This document shows, in pieces, positions 16,267 to 24,959 of a DNA stretch of 64,000 bases; position 1 is the stretch's first letter, and each line of letters begins with the position of its first letter. Made by a program: the position numbers and the translations under genes. The notes under the pieces are model-generated. The model saw only the letters and a list, made by a program, of their open reading frames with translations. It was not told the DNA's origin and made no database searches. The stretch comes from WANQ01 sp964448055. Its GTDB lineage: Archaea; Thermoproteota; Thermoprotei_A; Sulfolobales; WANQ01. The DNA is taken from positions 1 to 64,000 of the forward strand of contig CAYUVB010000001.1 of the NCBI GenBank assembly GCA_964448055.1. The letters are read 5' to 3'.

Positions 16267-16686
16267 ATGTCTTTCTCAGAATCGTTCCTAGGAAACCTCG
16301 ATGAATGGGTTAAAATGCAGAAACGTATGCTGGAAACAATAAGGAAAGTAGAGGAGGAATTAAAGAATTCAGATAGGCTAGACCTAATAGTTGCTACAAG
16401 AACAGCCTTTCAACACATGATGAAGACTATTAAGGCATTTGACCAATGGCTTCAAGATCCAATAATAATTGCCCATATGCCAAGAGAATATCTCTTAGAG
16501 GTACAAGAGAAGGTCTGGAAAATATTAGAGGAGTTATTAGAACTAGATATAACTCATACAAGTAAGTTCAGAAGCCATATGGAGAAACTATTAAGGGAAG
16601 GGAAAGTAAACCCATTGCTATGGACTAAGCCCTCTGAAAGCGAAGAAGAAATTGCTCGTAGGCGTAGGATTGGTACAATAATATAA
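16267..16686 (+). CDS. DUF2153-like crenarchaeal helical protein
   Basis: A 139-residue, almost fully helical, charged protein without cysteines or membrane segments. It starts MSFSESFLGNLDEWVKMQKRML and ends in a basic IARRRRIGTII. Size and composition fit the crenarchaeal DUF2153 family, but I recall that match from memory and cannot confirm it. The function is unknown. It begins 83 nt after the Trm112-like gene, behind a GGTG ribosome binding site, and converges on the minus-strand gene 16706-17194. Confidence 0.55.
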   Translation: MSFSESFLGNLDEWVKMQKRMLETIRKVEEELKNSDRLDLIVATRTAFQHMMKTIKAFDQWLQDPIIIAHMPREYLLEVQEKVWKILEELLELDITHTSKFRSHMEKLLREGKVNPLLWTKPSESEEEIARRRRIGTII

Positions 16687-16705
16687 ATCAAGTAGTTATG
16701 TAGAC

Positions 16706-17194
16706 TTAAATGAACCTCCTCCTACGCCTCCTTCTTGCACTAGATAACATTTTCACTGTAAGCTCTACTTCAGCATCTATACTCTTAACCCTAGCCTCAT
16801 ATTCTTTTGCATTAGCTACAATCTTATCTAATTCCTCTTTATCTAAGTTAACTTTCCCTAGAAGCTCTTTACCTATACTTGTAACTCTTAACTTCTTATT
16901 CTTAGGGTTGGTTTCAAGAGCACCAACGTAGAGTAGTGCTACTAAATCCATCTTTAAATCCTTACTTGATGGTACATTACCTATTACTAGGAAATCATAG
17001 CCTAAGTCTATGTTCTTTTCAGATTTGAGCCAGTATACAAGGTATTGGAGAGCTTTCTCAGACATCTCTTCAAACTCGTTTATTAAGTATAGTATCTTTA
17101 TCTTCCTAGGATCCTTTAATACATCATTAATTGTTACAACATGACGCGTAATTATCTTCAATTCTTTAGACTTAGTCGAAGATTGTTTTGACAC
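16706..17194 (-). CDS. unknown protein with helical core and polyarginine tail
   Basis: A 162-residue protein (GTG start at 17194). It has a basic N-terminus, a middle part (30-110) with the helix-helix-strand pattern of a winged-helix domain (DPRKIKILYLINEFEEMS, then LVALLYVGALETN), a charged helix, and a C-terminus with seven consecutive arginines before FI. This suggests nucleic-acid or ribosome contact, but no family is recognised. It lies 34 nt downstream of the membrane protein gene 17229-18140 on the same strand, so the two are probably co-transcribed. Confidence 0.55.
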   Translation of the reverse strand: MSKQSSTKSKELKIITRHVVTINDVLKDPRKIKILYLINEFEEMSEKALQYLVYWLKSEKNIDLGYDFLVIGNVPSSKDLKMDLVALLYVGALETNPKNKKLRVTSIGKELLGKVNLDKEELDKIVANAKEYEARVKSIDAEVELTVKMLSSARRRRRRRFI

Positions 17195-17228
17195 TTATCT
17201 GCACCCCTTGTACCCTTTGGGATTAGTG

Positions 17229-18140
17229 CTAGGTCTTATTTCTATCTATCTTGACGTCGAGCTCCCTAGCTAATTCTTCCAGAGCCCTTCTTCTACTAAA
17301 TCCTGATCTTAATAATAAACCAATACGGTAGTCAAGGATTTCCTTAGCGGTGGTGCCATAAAGTTTATGGTACTCGCTTAAGAGGCTCTCATATATTTCG
17401 TCCTCACTTACTACCTCTTTGGTTTCGGTAGTCTCCTCAGCTACCTTAACTGCTTCAGCTGGTTCACTACGACTTAGAATCTCTTCAACTATCGTCCTAA
17501 GTTTATCACGTACATTTGAAGCATAGTATGCTGTGAAACCTGATATAGCACCTATAACAGAGTATAGGAATGCTAATGTCCACATCAATGTATCCTTTAC
17601 TACCTGTGGTATAATGAACATACTTGTAAAAGATAAAGCTATAAGTGCCAAACCGTATCCTTGAGTACTTATAGGTAATAGTACTACTGATAAACCAGCT
17701 AAACCCAGTAATAATGCTACATGTAAGGTGTTCGTTACACCCATAACCCCTATATCCAAGCTGGCTATGATGAGTGGTGTTAATACATTGAATATTAGTA
17801 GCTTAAATCTGCTCTTGTATGAATAATACAATTTATGTGCTAGTTTAGCTATATTATCCGATTCCTCTTTTAGTCTTGCAATAAACTCGATACGTCCTTC
17901 TATCACGTTGTCTACGTACCATCGTGCAGTACTAGTACTTTTAGCAAGCTCAACTATGTTATACATATAATCCTTTGTTATTAATGGAGGATCACGTATA
18001 TGTGCAAGAATCGATGCTGCATTGCGTAAATTGCTTATGATAACATCTAACCCTTCGCCTATGGGAGCCTCTGCCTTAGATAGGTCATGTATCATTTTTC
18101 TAAGCTTATCCCACAAAGTCTTAGCTGAATCTGGTACCAA
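17229..18140 (-). CDS. unknown membrane protein with cytoplasmic helical ends
   Basis: A 303-residue protein. Residues 1-110 are helical and charged without signal sequence; 113-205 contain four or five hydrophobic segments (LLIFNVLTPLIIASL, ALLLGLAGLSVVLLP, LALIALSFTSMFII, TLAFLYSVIGAISGF); 210-303 are again charged, with a Glu/Thr-rich linker and a final helical domain (LRSGFSRRRALEELAREL). The layout, soluble-TM-soluble, looks like a membrane scaffold. The N-terminal part resembles archaeal pilus-assembly TadC-like helices only loosely. The likely start is at 18140. No function assigned. Confidence 0.5.
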   Translation of the reverse strand: MVPDSAKTLWDKLRKMIHDLSKAEAPIGEGLDVIISNLRNAASILAHIRDPPLITKDYMYNIVELAKSTSTARWYVDNVIEGRIEFIARLKEESDNIAKLAHKLYYSYKSRFKLLIFNVLTPLIIASLDIGVMGVTNTLHVALLLGLAGLSVVLLPISTQGYGLALIALSFTSMFIIPQVVKDTLMWTLAFLYSVIGAISGFTAYYASNVRDKLRTIVEEILSRSEPAEAVKVAEETTETKEVVSEDEIYESLLSEYHKLYGTTAKEILDYRIGLLLRSGFSRRRALEELARELDVKIDRNKT

Positions 18141-18225
18141 ACTAGATCACTTCTAGTCAACACACAGTCTAGCAAGCTAATAAGTCTACGATACATGTCT
18201 AATGATATTAAGGATATTAAATTTA

Positions 18226-18292
18226 GAGGGTCCGTTGCCGCTGAAAACCTCATAGGCCCCCAACCCCTAAGGGCTCGGCAACCAAGGTCCTC
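18226..18292. ncRNA. candidate structured RNA, long GC-rich hairpin
   Basis: A strongly GC-rich patch in an AT-rich intergenic region. Stems: GAGGGTC (18226-18232) with GGTCCTC (18286-18292, two G-U pairs), a small internal loop (C 18233; CAA 18283-18285), then GTTGCCG (18234-18240) with CGGCAAC (18276-18282, perfect). An inner GGCCC/GGGCT helix is possible. In hyperthermophiles such GC islands usually mark structured RNA. The strand is undecided: both sequences can fold. A stem-pocket-stem form recalls a guide RNA, but no convincing ACA or C/D box pair was found at the expected place. Confidence 0.4.
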
Positions 18293-18379
18293 TTCATCCC
18301 CAAATACTTTGTCTACACACATTTTAAGTAAAGTTTTTATCTAGCCCGAAAAATGCTACATCTTTACGGGTGCCTTGAT

Positions 18380-19896
18380 ATGGTTGAGATAAAGGAGATA
18401 CCAAGGGTAACAGAATTTAGAAGAATAGGCGCTCATAGCCATATACGTGGACTAGGATTAACAGCTGAAGGCAGGCCTAAGAAAGTAGCTGACGGACTAG
18501 TTGGTCAACTAGAGGCTAGAGAGGCAGCTGGTATAGTTGTACAAATGATTCGTGAAGGTAAGATGGCTGGTCGAGGAGTACTACTAGTAGGTCCTCCAGG
18601 TACTGGTAAAACAGCTATCGCCGTCGCTATTGCTAGGGAACTTGGAGAAGATACTCCATTTGTAGCTATGAGTGCCTCCGAAATTTATTCAACCGAGTTA
18701 AAGAAAACTGAAGTACTAATGCAAGCACTACGTAAAGCCCTTGGAGTAAGATTGAAGGAGAAGAGGAGAGTCTATGAGGGTGTAATAAAAGAGTTAAAGA
18801 TAAGGAAGGTAAGACATCCATTCAACCCATATGCATGGATACCCAAGGAGGCTAAAATAACACTTTCTACAAAAGACGATGAAATGACGTTAACAGTATC
18901 AGAGGATATAACGATACAATTACTACAACAGGGTGTAAGACGGGGTGATGTTATATGGATTGATGCAGAAACAGGCAAGGTCTATAAAGTTGGTAAAGCT
19001 CGAGGCTACGAAAAAGCAAGGTATTATGATGTTGAGGCTACTAGGCTAGTAGAGATACCAAAAGGCTCGGTTAAGAAAGATAAGGAAATAGTACACACAT
19101 TGACATTACACGACCTAGACGTATACTTTGCAGCACAAAGAGCAGCAATAACAGCACTATTCGGATTTGAAATGGAGAGAGAAATAAGCCCAGAGATAAG
19201 AAAAGCTGTAGACGAACAAGTAAGGAAATGGGTATCAGAAGGTCGTGGTGAAATAGTGCCTGGTGTATTATTCATAGATGACGCCCACATGCTTGATATA
19301 GAAGCCTTCAGCTTCCTTTCAAGAGCCATGGAAAGTGAGTTAGCACCAATAATAATTCTCGCAACTAATCGTGGATTAACAAAGATTCGCGGCACCGATA
19401 TAGAATCTCCACATGGTATACCATTAGATCTCCTAGATAGGCTATTGATAATACCAACTAGACCATATACGGCCGATGAGATAAGAGAAATAATCAAAAT
19501 AAGGGCAACTGAAGAAGATGTAGAATTAACAGACGAAGCACTAGAACTATTGACTAAGATAGGATCAGAAACCAGTNNNNNNNNNNNNNNNNNNNNNNNN
19601 NNNNNNNNNNNNNNNNNNNNNNNNNNNNNNNNNNNNNNNNNNNNNNNNNNNNNNNNNNNNNNNNNNNNNNNNNNNNAGAATTAACAGACGAAGCACTAGA
19701 ACTATTGACTAAGATAGGATCAGAAACCAGTTTAAGATATGCAGTACAACTCATGGAACCAGCAAGAATAATAGCTAGGAGAAAGGGTAGAGAAGAAGTA
19801 AGAGCAGAAGACATAGAGGAGGCAAAGAAACTATTCGTTGACGTAAAACAATCCGTAGAGCATGTTAAACGCTATGAACAAATGTTCTTAAAGTGA
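18380..19896 (+). CDS. TIP49/RuvBL-like AAA+ ATPase, interrupted by an artefactual gap
   Basis: An archaeal homologue of eukaryotic RuvBL1/2 (TIP49), a hexameric AAA+ ATPase. Residues 1-20 (MVEIKEIPRVTEF...GAHSHI) match the family start, so ATG 18380 with GGTG ribosome binding site is preferred over 18353. Walker A GPPGTGKT is at 71-78, the OB-like insertion domain follows, Walker B is LFIDDAHML, and sensor 1 is LATNRG. The gap 19577-19676 is followed by a second copy of the preceding 55 bases; removing gap plus copy gives one frame of 453 residues continuing LRYAVQLMEPA to RYEQMFLK. The gene is therefore intact. Its role in crenarchaea is unsettled. Confidence 0.93.
19577..19676. other. artefactual 100-N gap between overlapping contigs
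   Basis: The 55 bases before the gap (19522-19576) and after it (19677-19731) are identical. The contig ends overlap by one k-mer and were not merged. The true sequence has no gap here, and the window is longer than the genome by 155 bases at this place. Confidence 0.95.
19677..19731 (+). repeat. 55-base duplicate of 19522-19576 (assembly artefact)
   Basis: An exact copy of the sequence before the N gap, lying inside the RuvBL-like coding frame and in the same reading phase once collapsed. Not a biological repeat. Confidence 0.95.
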
Positions 19897-20211
19897 ATTC
19901 GTTTTTCACTGAATCCTTTAGTATCATTTTCTTGGACACCTTATGCCTGGATTATATCTCAATAAAACAATGCTACTCTTTAAAATCCAAAAGTCTTGAT
20001 AGTAGAAGTCTTTTGAGGGACTTCGAGTTCCTAATCTGTTATGAGTTTTATATTAGGCCTAAAAATAGATAGATGTATTGTTGTTATAATGACTGTTCCT
20101 ACAAGCTTTTCAATGGTTTTACCGGGTTTTCGTCAATATAAATTTTAGTCCGTATCAATGTCCCTATAGAATTATCTGGTGTTTCAACTAAGTATTCTTA
20201 TATAAATCATG
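19897..20211. terminator. gene-free stretch with T-rich 3' ends
   Basis: 315 bases between the convergent ATPase and transporter genes. T-rich runs follow the ATPase stop (GTTTTTC near 19902, CATTTTCTTGG near 19926), the usual form of crenarchaeal transcription termination. No gene, repeat or convincing RNA was seen in the remainder. Confidence 0.4.
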
Positions 20212-21444
20212 CTATATAATGTCTAGGATGAAACCTATGATGTTAACTCCTATAACTATTGTTAGGAGTGCATATGCTATAATCTCTACTACGTTATCTC
20301 GTAAACTGGTATAGCGGTAAAAGTATACGATTAGTAGTAAAGGTGTCCAACCAGTAAGACTTATTATAACTGATAATAGTTTAATTGACTCAACGAACCA
20401 ATTAACATCTGTTCCAATGAAGTATAATAATACGCCAACGCCTATGAGTGAGGCTAGTAGTGCTTGTAAATTTACTTCACGGCTAATAGGACTATGTATT
20501 ACTGGGTCTAATCCTCGAGGCCAATCTCTTCTTCTCCTGTATTCATATACAACATATGCATTAACTATCATTATAGTTATTATTGCAAGGAGTGAGGATG
20601 CAAACACACCTAAAACAAATAAAGGCTTTGCCAAAGGCCCAAGGGTTCCCAGAACAGCTACTAAATCTCTTGGATTAGTAGCAACAATACCCTTAGAATG
20701 TAGGGTTATTGCTGAAAGGAATCCTATCGATAGACCAGCTAGACTTGTAAAGAATAAACCCATACCTATACTTGCAAACTCTTCGGTATAGTTAACTTTA
20801 TCTTTGCTGTTAGACAACATCTCCATTACTAATGCGTATGGGGCTGCTGCAGCACCAAATACTGCAATAATATCAAGACCAGCTCTTGTAAGCATTGTTG
20901 GATCCACATAGAATGTTCCGCGAAGTAGTTCTAATAGTACTTCTGGATAATGCGTGATATATGTTATGGCCAAGTATATGTATGTAGCTAGAAATAATGT
21001 AAGTATAGACAACACTCTCTCTATTTCATCTATGCCTTTGGCGCCAGCTACAATAGAGTATGCCGCAATTCCAAGTAGTATAGCAACATATACGTAGTTA
21101 ACCCCTAGTAGGTCGGATATTATGACTGAAAATCCAACAATATTAGCAGTCATGGTAGCTATATTGGCCAAGAATAAGCCTCCAGTAAACAATGCATATA
21201 GTTTTCGTCGAGTTTTGATGGCTTCTAAACCGTTAAGTTCTGATCCAACAATATATGCTAGCTGTTGAAAGAATGCAAGTATAGTAGCTGATAATAGTAT
21301 TGACCAAAATAGGTTAAATCCGTAAACAGATCCTATATAAGTAAATACACCGATATTAGTTATCTCAAGACCACTACAAGCAGAAATAAAACCAGTACCA
21401 ATTAATCTACTAAGCCTCCATTTCCGCAATTTGTGTAGTACCAA
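20212..21444 (-). CDS. NRAMP-like (LeuT-fold) membrane transporter with altered metal motif
   Basis: A 410-residue integral membrane protein with about 11 hydrophobic segments and a LeuT/NRAMP-like order. TM1 (about 12-35) reads TGFISACSGLEITNIGVF, in place of the metal-binding DPGN of canonical NRAMP. TM6 (about 195-210) reads VFGAAAAPYALVMEM, matching the ..APY.. form of NRAMP-related transporters, without the MPHN Met. The substrate may therefore not be Mn/Fe; Mg, or a non-metal, is possible. The start (ATG/TTG at 21444) lies inside the end of 21410-21880, a 35-nt overlap, so the two genes form an operon. Membrane topology is estimated by eye. Confidence 0.65.
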   Translation of the reverse strand: MVLHKLRKWRLSRLIGTGFISACSGLEITNIGVFTYIGSVYGFNLFWSILLSATILAFFQQLAYIVGSELNGLEAIKTRRKLYALFTGGLFLANIATMTANIVGFSVIISDLLGVNYVYVAILLGIAAYSIVAGAKGIDEIERVLSILTLFLATYIYLAITYITHYPEVLLELLRGTFYVDPTMLTRAGLDIIAVFGAAAAPYALVMEMLSNSKDKVNYTEEFASIGMGLFFTSLAGLSIGFLSAITLHSKGIVATNPRDLVAVLGTLGPLAKPLFVLGVFASSLLAIITIMIVNAYVVYEYRRRRDWPRGLDPVIHSPISREVNLQALLASLIGVGVLLYFIGTDVNWFVESIKLLSVIISLTGWTPLLLIVYFYRYTSLRDNVVEIIAYALLTIVIGVNIIGFILDII

Positions 21445-21880
21445 TACCTATAACCCCGGGTTTTAAGCCAACATCTTGTCCACTCACAATGGTTGCCATT
21501 GAGTCTTCTTTCTCCTTTAGGTTACGTGTTAAATACCTTACTACTAATTTACGAATATCAGAGTTAAATTCCTCGGGATTAACAACAAGTATGATTATAG
21601 GAGGTAACTTCCTATTAATTGAATTATTGTCTGCATTGAATTTTATAGGTTGTATTATATCAAGTGGTTTAATGTTGGAATCAACTTGTAAGCTTGAATT
21701 GAATGTATTAAGGCTATTAATAGTGTTACCTTGAGATATCATGCTCAGGTTACCAACATTATTTATCTTAGTACTTGAAGTATCATCCTTTCTCTTTGAT
21801 ACTACATAATAGTTGTATAGTAGAGGCGCTAACCCTATTAGAGTATACAAGCTTAGTCCAAGAAGAATGTTGGCGTCCAC
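21410..21880 (-). CDS. unknown protein with one N-terminal membrane anchor
   Basis: A 156-residue protein with a single hydrophobic segment (about 3-25, ILLGLSLYTLIGLAPLLYNYYVV), a basic stop (SKRK), a long Asn/Ser-rich low-complexity linker (35-90), then a small conserved-looking part (PPIIILVVNPEEF, KLVVRYLTRNLKEKE). The C-terminal 35 nt overlap the start of the NRAMP-like transporter, which suggests a transporter accessory subunit. The Asn/Ser linker is unusual for a hyperthermophile cytoplasmic protein. No family is recognised. Confidence 0.5.
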   Translation of the reverse strand: MDANILLGLSLYTLIGLAPLLYNYYVVSKRKDDTSSTKINNVGNLSMISQGNTINSLNTFNSSLQVDSNIKPLDIIQPIKFNADNNSINRKLPPIIILVVNPEEFNSDIRKLVVRYLTRNLKEKEDSMATIVSGQDVGLKPGVIGIGTTQIAEMEA

Positions 21881-22040
21881 TGGTAGACCACCTCCTCTCC
21901 TGTTTTCTCCGAATACTTACGGTACATAATCATGTACTTTTAAAATCGGAGTCCAAGATAATAGTACATCGTATCGTATTAACGCTGTTATTACAGGGTA
22001 TATACTCCAATATTACTGGGGTATTATTGAATAGTTTCAG

Positions 22041-22721
22041 TTAACCCTCCCGTAATACCCTTAGTATAGCTTCCTTAATTCTATGAGTAGCATCGCCAGG
22101 GTTCTTGGATTTAGTTATAGCTGATCCCACAACTATTATTCTAGCACCAGCTCTCACCACATCTTCAACATTATCTTCTCTTAAGCCTCCAGCGACTGAT
22201 ACATTGTTCCCATAAATAGATACTATTCTTCTAACTTCCTCTAATAATGCTGAAGCTGTTATACCTCTCTCCTTTTGAACATCTATTCCTACATGGATGC
22301 CAATTATGTCTACTCCTAGATTCTTTAATTCTAATGCCCTTTCAATGGGATTCTCAACGTACATAAGATCAGCTTCAACTAGTACATCATATTTCCTCGC
22401 TGCTTCAATAGCAGCCTTAATAGTTGAATTCCATGAGAAACCCATAACAGTAATAATATCTGCTCCTGCGTTAGCAGCTAACTCTACTTCGAGGTTACCT
22501 ACATCAACAGTCTTCATATCAGCAACTATTATGGCATCGGGAAACTCTTTTCGAAGAATCTTTACAGCTCTAAGTCCTTCACTTTTTATTAATGGTGTTC
22601 CTGCCTCTAGGATATCAGCACCATTATCCCAGGCCATTCTAGCTATTTCCAATGCCTTGTCGAGATCTATTAGATCTAATGCGACTTGAAGATTAGGTTT
22701 ACTTAAATCAGGTTTAGGCAT
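22041..22721 (-). CDS. hps: 3-hexulose-6-phosphate synthase
   Basis: A 226-residue (beta/alpha)8 enzyme of the OMP-decarboxylase superfamily, HPS branch: LQVALDLIDLDKAL, EAGTPLIKSEG, IIVADMKTVDVGNLEVE (the conserved DxKxxD-like motif), then IGIHVGID and SVAGGLREDNV phosphate loops. It condenses ribulose 5-phosphate with formaldehyde or runs in reverse; in archaea without the oxidative pentose pathway the reverse direction supplies ribulose 5-phosphate for nucleotide synthesis. The partner isomerase (PHI) is not adjacent and not fused. The gene is divergent from pyrG, separated by 124 bp. Confidence 0.9.
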   Translation of the reverse strand: MPKPDLSKPNLQVALDLIDLDKALEIARMAWDNGADILEAGTPLIKSEGLRAVKILRKEFPDAIIVADMKTVDVGNLEVELAANAGADIITVMGFSWNSTIKAAIEAARKYDVLVEADLMYVENPIERALELKNLGVDIIGIHVGIDVQKERGITASALLEEVRRIVSIYGNNVSVAGGLREDNVEDVVRAGARIIVVGSAITKSKNPGDATHRIKEAILRVLREG

Positions 22722-22845
22722 ATCAGTTCTCCTCGCTATTCTTTAAACCTACCTAGAGTTATTATACCTAGGCTTAGATAAAAAGCATGTATGATAGGTA
22801 AGTGCAGCTAGGAATTTAGGAATTACATATATGGTGAAGTAATCC

Positions 22846-24471
22846 TTGGAAAAATACATCTTTGTAACAGGAGGAGTACTTTCAAGTGTTGGTAAGGGGA
22901 CGGTTACAGCAAGTATAGGCCTAATTTTAAAGTCTATGGGTTATAGTGTTACAGCGATAAAGATAGATCCATACATAAACGTAGATGCTGGAACAATGAA
23001 TCCCTACATGCATGGCGAAGTATATGTAACAGAGGATGGAGGTGAAACAGACCTAGATCTCGGTCATTATGAAAGATTCCTTGATGTAAATCTGTCTAAG
23101 AGAAACAATATCACGACTGGCCAGATATATCTCAGTGTAATAGAAAAGGAACGACGTGGAGAATATCTGGGCCAGACTGTTCAGGTAATACCACATATAA
23201 CTAACGAGATTAAAGAAAGGATAAGGGAAATATCAAGAATACAACAAGCAGATATAACATTAGTTGAAGTAGGTGGAACCGTTGGTGATATAGAAAGTCT
23301 ACCTTTTCTAGAAGCTATAAGGCAAATGAGGCTTGAGTTAGGCGAAGAAAATACGTTATTCATACATGTAGCGCTTGTACCAATTTTATCCGTTACAGGT
23401 GAGCAGAAAACTAAACCAGTGCAACATAGTGTTCAAGAATTACGTAGAATAGGAATACAGCCTGATGCAATAGTAGCTCGTTGTTCCAGAATACTTGAGC
23501 CTGAGGCTAAACGTAAAATAGCATTATATGGTAATGTACCTGAAGAAGCTGTATACACAAGCTATGATGTTGAAACAATATATGAAGTACCACTTATACT
23601 AGAAGAGCAAGGAATAGGTAAATATATTACAAAGAAGCTTTGTTTAAAGTATGTAAAACCTAGATTAGATGAATGGAAAGAGTTCGTAAAGAAAATAAAG
23701 GAATCCACTATACCAATCAAAATAGGTATGGTTGGCAAGTACACAAAATTAAAAGATAGCTACCTTAGCATAATCGAAGCATTAAAACATTCCGCAGCAA
23801 TGCTAAAGGTAAAACCAGTACTCAAATGGATTGAGGCAACAAATATCGAAAAAGGCTTAATTGATGTAGAAAAAGTATTAGAAGACGTTGATGGAGTGAT
23901 AATACTTCCTGGGTTCGGTAAGAGAGGTGTTGAAGGAAAAATAAGAGCAATAACATTTGCGCGTGAACACTATAAACCTCTCCTAGGAATATGTTTTGGA
24001 ATGCAGTTATCCGTAGTGGAAATTGCTAGAAATGTAGCTGGTTTAGGGAACGCACATACAACTGAAGTTGACCCATCAACACCTCACCCTGTAGTAACTC
24101 TGCTTGAGGGTCAAGAGAAGATAGATAGGCTTGGAGGCACCATGAGACTTGGGGCACAACCTATAAGGATAATCAAGGGTACTCTTGCTGATAAAATATA
24201 TGGTGGAGTAGAGGTAGTATATGAAAGACATAGACACAGATACGAGGTAAACCCTAAATATATAGAGGTCTTAGAAGGTGTTGGATTAAGAATTAGTGGC
24301 GTAAGCTTAAGTAATCCTAAATTAGTAGAATTCATAGAGTATAAGGATCATCCATTCTTCTTTGGTACACAACCGCATCCAGAGTTTAAGAGCAGGCCCT
24401 TAAGGCCTTCACCAGTATACTTAGCTTTTCTTGAAGCAAGTATGAAAACTTCAAATAGAGTGGATAGGTAA
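22846..24471 (+). CDS. pyrG: CTP synthase
   Basis: A 541-residue CTP synthetase that amidates UTP using glutamine and ATP. The N-terminal synthetase domain begins KYIFVTGGVLSSVGKG (ATP loop), with TEDGGETDLDLGHYERF. The C-terminal class I glutaminase has LPGFGKRG, the nucleophile Cys in LGICFGMQL, and the His/Glu pair in QPHPEF. The length is the family standard. The start is TTG 22846 behind a GGTGA ribosome binding site nine bases upstream. It is the last step of pyrimidine synthesis; no other pyr genes are adjacent. Confidence 0.97.
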   Translation: MEKYIFVTGGVLSSVGKGTVTASIGLILKSMGYSVTAIKIDPYINVDAGTMNPYMHGEVYVTEDGGETDLDLGHYERFLDVNLSKRNNITTGQIYLSVIEKERRGEYLGQTVQVIPHITNEIKERIREISRIQQADITLVEVGGTVGDIESLPFLEAIRQMRLELGEENTLFIHVALVPILSVTGEQKTKPVQHSVQELRRIGIQPDAIVARCSRILEPEAKRKIALYGNVPEEAVYTSYDVETIYEVPLILEEQGIGKYITKKLCLKYVKPRLDEWKEFVKKIKESTIPIKIGMVGKYTKLKDSYLSIIEALKHSAAMLKVKPVLKWIEATNIEKGLIDVEKVLEDVDGVIILPGFGKRGVEGKIRAITFAREHYKPLLGICFGMQLSVVEIARNVAGLGNAHTTEVDPSTPHPVVTLLEGQEKIDRLGGTMRLGAQPIRIIKGTLADKIYGGVEVVYERHRHRYEVNPKYIEVLEGVGLRISGVSLSNPKLVEFIEYKDHPFFFGTQPHPEFKSRPLRPSPVYLAFLEASMKTSNRVDR

Positions 24472-24502
24472 ATATTATGGCTGAATAGAGAACTTGGTAA
24501 AC

Positions 24503-24841
24503 CTACGGTATAAACAATATACGTATTTCCTTGACATTAGTGGAACATACCTTCTTTACACCGCGTTGTCCAGGCCTGTACGATACTTTGATCAACCCTG
24601 CTTCCTCAAGCTTTCGTATTTGTGCACTAGCATTAGCTTTACTTTGACCTATTATTCTTGCGACCTCACCTACATCGGCCTCGTTCTCAAGTAGATATCT
24701 TAGAATCTTTAACCTAGTAGGTGATGCTAATGCTTGGACTACACGTTGAATATATTCATCACCTATCACTATTAGTGTACCGTTTTCCTCATATATTCCA
24801 GGTTTATTCCACTTATATCCGCTGGACCCCTCAGTAGACAA
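24503..24841 (-). CDS. ArsR-type winged-helix transcription regulator
   Basis: A 112-residue DNA-binding protein. The wHTH runs from about 30 to 95: VVQALASPTRLKILRYLLENEADVGEVARIIGQSK, recognition helix around ANASAQIRKLEEAGL, then a short wing. The 28-residue N-terminus holds a Trp/Gly-rich strand. No metal-binding Cys pair of the classic metal-sensing ArsR type is present, so it may sense something else. The start is TTG 24841, about 30 bp downstream of a TATA-like CTTATAAG, so the transcript is probably nearly leaderless. It lies between pyrG (convergent) and rio2 (divergent); the target is unknown. Confidence 0.8.
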   Translation of the reverse strand: MSTEGSSGYKWNKPGIYEENGTLIVIGDEYIQRVVQALASPTRLKILRYLLENEADVGEVARIIGQSKANASAQIRKLEEAGLIKVSYRPGQRGVKKVCSTNVKEIRILFIP

Positions 24842-24867
24842 GTCTACACCCCCGCTAACTGTTCACT

Positions 24868-24875
24868 AGAGAACT
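24868..24875 (-). promoter_or_regulatory. TATA box of the ArsR-type gene
   Basis: CTTATAAG at 24868-24875 is centred about 30 bp upstream of the TTG start at 24841. This is the spacing expected for a leaderless or nearly leaderless archaeal transcript. Confidence 0.45.
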
Positions 24876-24959
24876 TATAAGAGCTTTTCTTTAAACAGTA
24901 CTAAGCTCACAAATAAATATTAGGTTTCCCAGAACCTTATTAGTCTAGGAGTAGCAGTA

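Noticed and set aside
19705..19896. Separate small gene after the gap
   Set aside because: It is the C-terminal part of the RuvBL-like ATPase once the duplicate flank is collapsed.
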